DNA from: UBA5026 sp949065595
Lineage (GTDB): Bacteria; Bacillota_I; Bacilli_A; RF39; UBA660
Direction: 5' to 3'
Assembly: GCA_949065595.1 (NCBI GenBank)
Contig: CARSXK010000033.1
Location: 1 to 8,632, forward strand
DNA length: 8,632 bases
Of this stretch, positions 6,226 to 8,632 are shown piece by piece. The notes beneath the pieces are model-generated. The model was not told the origin of the DNA, made no database searches, and saw only the letters and a program-made list of their open reading frames with translations. Each line of letters begins with the position of its first letter. The stretch's first letter is position 1. The translations under genes and the position numbers were made by a program.

Positions 6226-6726
6226 ATGCAATCTTTATACACAAAAGAAATATCAGAATTTTTAAAAAAGGATTATTCTAGAAAATCATCAGTTTGGGTC
6301 AAAAACCTTATCTTTATCCAAAACAAGGTATGTAAAATAAAAAAATGGATATTACAAAAAAATAGCACTCATACTCGGCAGGTGAAAATAATACGTTCAT
6401 ATACACATTCTGATAAACAAGAAGCAAGCCAAAAGTTAAATTCATTAGAAAAATTAAGGGAATGTTTATTTCATTATTATTCCATTCAAAATCCCGAATT
6501 ACAAAATTATTATACCAATTATGAAACAGATAGAACGCCAACATACCAAACCGAAATTCATCATCCAACCAAAACACTTACAAGAATGTTAACTGGAACA
6601 GTAAATAAAGAGGATTTAAAGCAATTACAAGAAGAGATGGACCAATATAATATAGAAATTCATGTTTCATATCCATTGAATGGAGAGGTTGCTTTTGTAA
6701 CCACCAAAAATAAAACCAGAGGCTAA
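6226..6726 (+). CDS. Hypothetical protein, 166 residues, function unknown
   Basis: I do not recognise this protein. It is the only plus-strand gene in the window and diverges from smc. It is basic and polar, with no signal peptide or convincing membrane segment. The N-terminal 70 residues are lysine-rich and probably helical, with three Trp/Phe-containing amphipathic stretches. A helix with several leucines lies at about 70-86, followed by a Tyr/Asn-rich stretch (about 84-100) and a Thr-rich linker. The best-ordered part is the C-terminal 50 residues: a helix NKEDLKQLQEEMDQ (127-140) followed by two strands (IEIHVSYP and EVAFVTT), an alpha-beta-beta pattern. ATG at 6226 has GGGGG 10 nt upstream; an ATG at 6218 is in another frame and opens only a 15-codon frame. 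A consensus promoter and a terminator flank it exactly, which argues that it is a real, well-expressed single gene. Coding use resembles its neighbours. Confidence 0.8.
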   Translation: MQSLYTKEISEFLKKDYSRKSSVWVKNLIFIQNKVCKIKKWILQKNSTHTRQVKIIRSYTHSDKQEASQKLNSLEKLRECLFHYYSIQNPELQNYYTNYETDRTPTYQTEIHHPTKTLTRMLTGTVNKEDLKQLQEEMDQYNIEIHVSYPLNGEVAFVTTKNKTRG

Positions 6727-6736
6727 TCTGGTTTTA
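6711..6736. terminator. Bidirectional terminator shared by convergent genes
   Basis: Perfect 10-bp stem, arms TAAAACCAGA (6711-6720) and TCTGGTTTTA (6727-6736), 6-nt loop. T-rich sequence follows on both strands (TTTTAATCTTTT on plus, TTTTATTTTT on minus). The plus gene's stop is in the loop and the spoVAEB stop (6736-6734) is in the stem. Confidence 0.85.
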
Positions 6737-7084
6737 ATCTTTTGGTTTAAAAAGAAGTGATAAAAAGAATGAAATAACAATTGCTGATATAATTCCAGAA
6801 GAAGTTAAATCAAACATCCCCATAGCAAGTCCAATAATACCAAAATCTTGGGCTTTTTCTAATGCCCCATGAATGAGAAGATGTCCAAAGCTAGTAATTG
6901 GTACCAATGCACCACCACCAGCCCATAACACCAATTGATCATAAATACTAAAGATATCCAAGAAAGCCCCTAATACAACAAAAATAGTTGTCACATGGCC
7001 TGCTGTTAATTTGGTATTATCCAAAATAATTTGTCCTAATAAACATACAAATCCTGCAAAAAGAAACGCATTGATATAAATCAT
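6734..7084 (-). CDS. spoVAEB: Stage V sporulation protein AE (SpoVAEB), DPA channel subunit
   Basis: A 116-residue polytopic membrane protein. SpoVA proteins sit in the forespore inner membrane and move calcium-dipicolinic acid into the spore during maturation and out during germination. Sequence hallmarks: an N-terminal hydrophobic segment with GQIILD (17-22), a second segment AGHVTTIFVVLGAFLDIF, the conserved turn AGGGALVPITSFGHLLIHGALE (55-76), then GIIGLAMGMF and a C-terminal segment ending LLFKPKD, very close to the Bacillus SpoVAEB C-terminus as I remember it. Length equals the family's. The ATG at 7084 overlaps the spoVAD stop as ATGA and its GGAGG lies inside spoVAD, suggesting translational coupling. 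It is the last gene of the operon, ending in the shared terminator. The fold is related to that of SpoVAC at the start of the operon. Confidence 0.95.
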   Translation of the reverse strand: MIYINAFLFAGFVCLLGQIILDNTKLTAGHVTTIFVVLGAFLDIFSIYDQLVLWAGGGALVPITSFGHLLIHGALEKAQDFGIIGLAMGMFDLTSSGIISAIVISFFLSLLFKPKD

Positions 7085-8070
7085 TCGACAACCTCCAAAC
7101 TAATTGCATGAGCGATACTTGGAATACTCATTTTTTCATTGACCATAGTTGTTGACATCAAAGCTCCAGTCGCAACCAATAAAACTTTCTTATATTCTTT
7201 CTTTTTCATTTTAGAAAAAATATAACCATAAGTAACCAAAGGAGCACATGCTGGTCCACTACCACCCGCATAAACAGACTGCTTTTCTACATCAAAAATC
7301 ATAGTTGCGGTATCATCATAATTTTTTAACGTTATCCCATATTCTGTTTTCATATAATCTTTTAAGATATTCTCGCCATAAATTCCCAAATCCCCACTTA
7401 AAATCAAATCGTAATAACCAATATCCCTTTTGGTATCCATCAAATGGCGATAAATGGTTTCCGCACATGCAGGAGCCATAACAGCTCCCATATGGTAAGC
7501 GTCTTTAACGCCCATATCAATTACAGAACCAACAGTTGCACTTTCAATGCGGATACCCGATTTTTCGTGACTTAAATATGCACTAGCACATCCTGTCGTT
7601 GTAAAAGTTGTGGTTTTGGGTTTGGGTCCTCCATACTCAACAGGATATCGAAATTGTTTTTCTGCTGCATTATTATGAGAAGAAGCAGCACAGATACAAT
7701 TTTTAATTTGAGATGCTTCTACCATATTGGCCCCAAGAATTAGCCCTTCTACACTGGTTGCACACGCATTATAAACACCCATAAAAGGAATCCCCAAACG
7801 ACTTGCTGCATAATTAGAAGCAACTGTTTGATTGAGTAAATCTCCAGAAATAAACAAATCAATATCAAATTTAGTGCATCCTTTCTTGGTGAGCAAGATA
7901 TCCACACTTTCTTCTATCAACTTACTTTCGGCGCTTTCCCAAGTTTTTGTACCAAAATAAAGATCATCATGTCCTTTATCAAAATAATGACCCAAAGGTC
8001 CTTTTTGTTCATAAGGCCCTGTCACAGTTGCAGTTTCATTGATATATACGTTTTTATATTGAAATGTCAT
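7081..8070 (-). CDS. spoVAD: Stage V sporulation protein AD (SpoVAD), DPA-binding thiolase-fold protein
   Basis: A 329-residue soluble protein with the thiolase/ketoacyl synthase fold, without membrane segments; it attaches to the spore inner membrane through the SpoVA complex and binds dipicolinic acid rather than carrying out condensation. Family features visible here: TATVTGPYEQKGPLG near residues 13-27, GDLLNQTVASNYAASRLGIPF (76-96), the nucleophile-like C103 in NACATSVEGL, H132 in SSHNNAAEKQFRYP, GGPKPKTTTFTTTGC (147-161), and the glycine-rich loop AGGSGPACAP (268-277). The length is close to Bacillus SpoVAD (about 338). The ATG at 8070 overlaps the spoVAC stop as ATGA, with GGAGGG upstream inside spoVAC. 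Its own stop overlaps the start of spoVAEB in the same way. Assignment is secure from length, motifs and context. Confidence 0.97.
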   Translation of the reverse strand: MTFQYKNVYINETATVTGPYEQKGPLGHYFDKGHDDLYFGTKTWESAESKLIEESVDILLTKKGCTKFDIDLFISGDLLNQTVASNYAASRLGIPFMGVYNACATSVEGLILGANMVEASQIKNCICAASSHNNAAEKQFRYPVEYGGPKPKTTTFTTTGCASAYLSHEKSGIRIESATVGSVIDMGVKDAYHMGAVMAPACAETIYRHLMDTKRDIGYYDLILSGDLGIYGENILKDYMKTEYGITLKNYDDTATMIFDVEKQSVYAGGSGPACAPLVTYGYIFSKMKKKEYKKVLLVATGALMSTTMVNEKMSIPSIAHAISLEVVE

Positions 8071-8513
8071 ATTTGCCCTCCAAATAAAAGAATTCGTATC
8101 AATCCAAATACATAAGCACTCACCACTCCAAATATAATAACAGAACCCGCCAATTTAAACATACTTGCCCCAAGTCCTGTTACAAAACCTTCCCTTCGGT
8201 ATTCCAAAGCAGCACTCATCATTGCATGGGCAAATCCAGTAATTGGAACAATCAGACCTGCTTTTGCAAAATGAACCCATTTATCAAAGAAACCGAAACA
8301 AGTAAGCAAGCATCCAATGAATATTAAAGTAATAATCATAAAAGTTCCTGCTTCTTTTGTAGGAATATGCAAGTAATAAGACCAAACCTCTAATAGAAGT
8401 TGTCCAATTACACCCATCATTCCACCAATGAAAAAAGCAATTAACCCATTATATAATCGGTTTTCCTTTGGTGTATGTTTAGTAACCAAATCATTATATT
8501 TATTTTTTTCCAT
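8067..8513 (-). CDS. spoVAC: Stage V sporulation protein AC (SpoVAC), DPA channel subunit
   Basis: A 148-residue polytopic membrane protein of the SpoVA channel in the forespore inner membrane; SpoVAC of Bacillus has been described as mechanosensitive. A polar N-terminal tail (about 1-22) is followed by a hydrophobic segment with GGMMGVIGQLLLE, a second segment around IITLIFIGCLLTCFGFFD, the hallmark turn AGLIVPITGFAHAMMSAALEY, then EGFVTGLGASMFKLAG and a last membrane segment. These closely match Bacillus SpoVAC as I recall it. An in-frame ATG at 8561 would add 16 basic residues (MYKKK-), but AGGAGG lies 6 nt upstream of the ATG at 8513 and family members begin near here, so I take 8513. This is the first gene of the operon in the window; no spoVAA or spoVAB precedes it within 119 nt. 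Confidence 0.95.
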   Translation of the reverse strand: MEKNKYNDLVTKHTPKENRLYNGLIAFFIGGMMGVIGQLLLEVWSYYLHIPTKEAGTFMIITLIFIGCLLTCFGFFDKWVHFAKAGLIVPITGFAHAMMSAALEYRREGFVTGLGASMFKLAGSVIIFGVVSAYVFGLIRILLFGGQI

Positions 8514-8519
8514 GTTCTT

Positions 8520-8525
8520 CCTCCT
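8520..8525 (-). promoter_or_regulatory. Shine-Dalgarno that fixes the spoVAC start
   Basis: AGGAGG on the minus strand, 6 nt before the ATG at 8513-8511. The upstream in-frame ATG at 8561 is preceded only by AT-rich sequence without a site. Confidence 0.85.
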
Positions 8526-8530
8526 AGTGT

Positions 8531-8560
8531 TATTATGGAAACAAAGTTTTTTTTTATACA
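8531..8560 (-). promoter_or_regulatory. Sigma-G-like forespore promoter of the spoVA operon
   Basis: Minus-strand TGTATA (8560-8555), a 17-nt spacer, and CATAATA (8537-8531). As I recall the sigma-G consensus (TGNATA, 17-18 nt, CATANTA), both elements match. The spoVA operon is under sigma-G in Bacillus, so the location is expected. One caveat: initiation about 7 nt downstream would fall near 8524, inside the Shine-Dalgarno, leaving an 11-nt leader. Confidence 0.6.
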
Positions 8561-8591
8561 CTTATACATAAAAATGCTGTCAAATTTTCTT

Positions 8592-8627
8592 GAAAATGTC
8601 AGAAAAATCATTTTGAGAAAATGTCAG
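8592..8627. repeat. Two 11-bp direct repeats upstream of spoVAC
   Basis: GAAAATGTCAG occurs at 8592-8602 and again at 8617-8627, start to start 25 bp. Each copy forms half of a small dyad: ATTTTC-TT-GAAAAT at 8584-8597 and CATTTT-GAG-AAAATG at 8609-8623. They could be operator sites for the operon, or the 3' part of an upstream gene; the window ends here. Confidence 0.5.
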
Positions 8628-8632
8628 TAGAG

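Noticed and set aside
8583..8597. CodY-like box (AATTTTC...GAAAAT)
   Set aside because: The half-sites are separated by two bases instead of one, so it is out of register with the consensus as I recall it.
8580..8630. Open minus-strand frame ending in TGA at 8582-8580, possibly the last 16 residues of an upstream gene
   Set aside because: Too short to judge and made largely of the repeat sequence; the window edge prevents a decision.
8574..8630. Plus-strand 18-codon frame from ATG 8574
   Set aside because: No ribosome site and no coding signal; it runs through the direct repeats.
1..8632. Genetic code 4 (TGA as Trp), suggested by the mycoplasma-sized SMC
   Set aside because: TGA is the stop of the acetyltransferase, spoVAC and spoVAD at family-typical lengths, and Trp is written TGG.

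Overview
The window is AT-rich DNA from a low-GC, Gram-positive, spore-forming bacterium. Three things support this: a spoVAC-spoVAD-spoVAEB operon (dipicolinic acid handling, found only in endospore formers), strong GGAGG-type ribosome binding sites, and short intrinsic terminators. The standard bacterial code is used, since TGA ends three genes and Trp is written TGG, so it is not a code-4 mollicute. The SMC protein is about 980 residues instead of the roughly 1180 typical of Bacillus, a size I associate with Mollicutes and their Erysipelotrichia-like relatives. My best guess, by inference only, is a gut-type Erysipelotrichia or related Bacilli lineage.

Layout, left to right. A candidate convergent terminator region (16-76) is followed by seven minus-strand features: a GNAT acetyltransferase (65-571), a 61-residue Gly/Pro/Tyr-rich protein that looks like a spore coat or surface peptide (631-816), a YbiT/YkpA-type ABC-F ATPase (880-2475), a membrane-anchored thioredoxin-fold protein (2574-3089), and the chromosome-condensation ATPase SMC (3163-6108). 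One plus-strand gene of unknown function (6226-6726) diverges from smc behind a textbook sigma-A promoter. It converges on the spoVA operon, sharing a bidirectional terminator with it. The operon reads spoVAC (8513-8067), spoVAD (8070-7081), spoVAEB (7084-6734) on the minus strand. Its genes overlap by ATGA, and a sigma-G-like promoter precedes it.

The genes are mostly separate short transcription units. Only the spoVA trio is clearly one functional module: two related membrane proteins bracketing the DPA-binding SpoVAD. The 61-residue gene may also be sporulation-controlled, because a mother-cell-sigma-like -10 lies in front of it. Three start codons were corrected from ribosome binding sites (acetyltransferase, smc, spoVAC). 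Recurrent architecture in the window includes stop codons buried inside terminator hairpins and predicted 5' leaders of only about 11-23 nt. I saw no CRISPR, transposon, tRNA, rRNA or defence system, and no intergenic gap reaches 300 bases. I did not find a clear new multi-gene system. The most interesting items are the short-armed SMC, the ABC-F protein with one systematically degraded ATP site, the sporulation promoters, and the unknown 166-residue protein.
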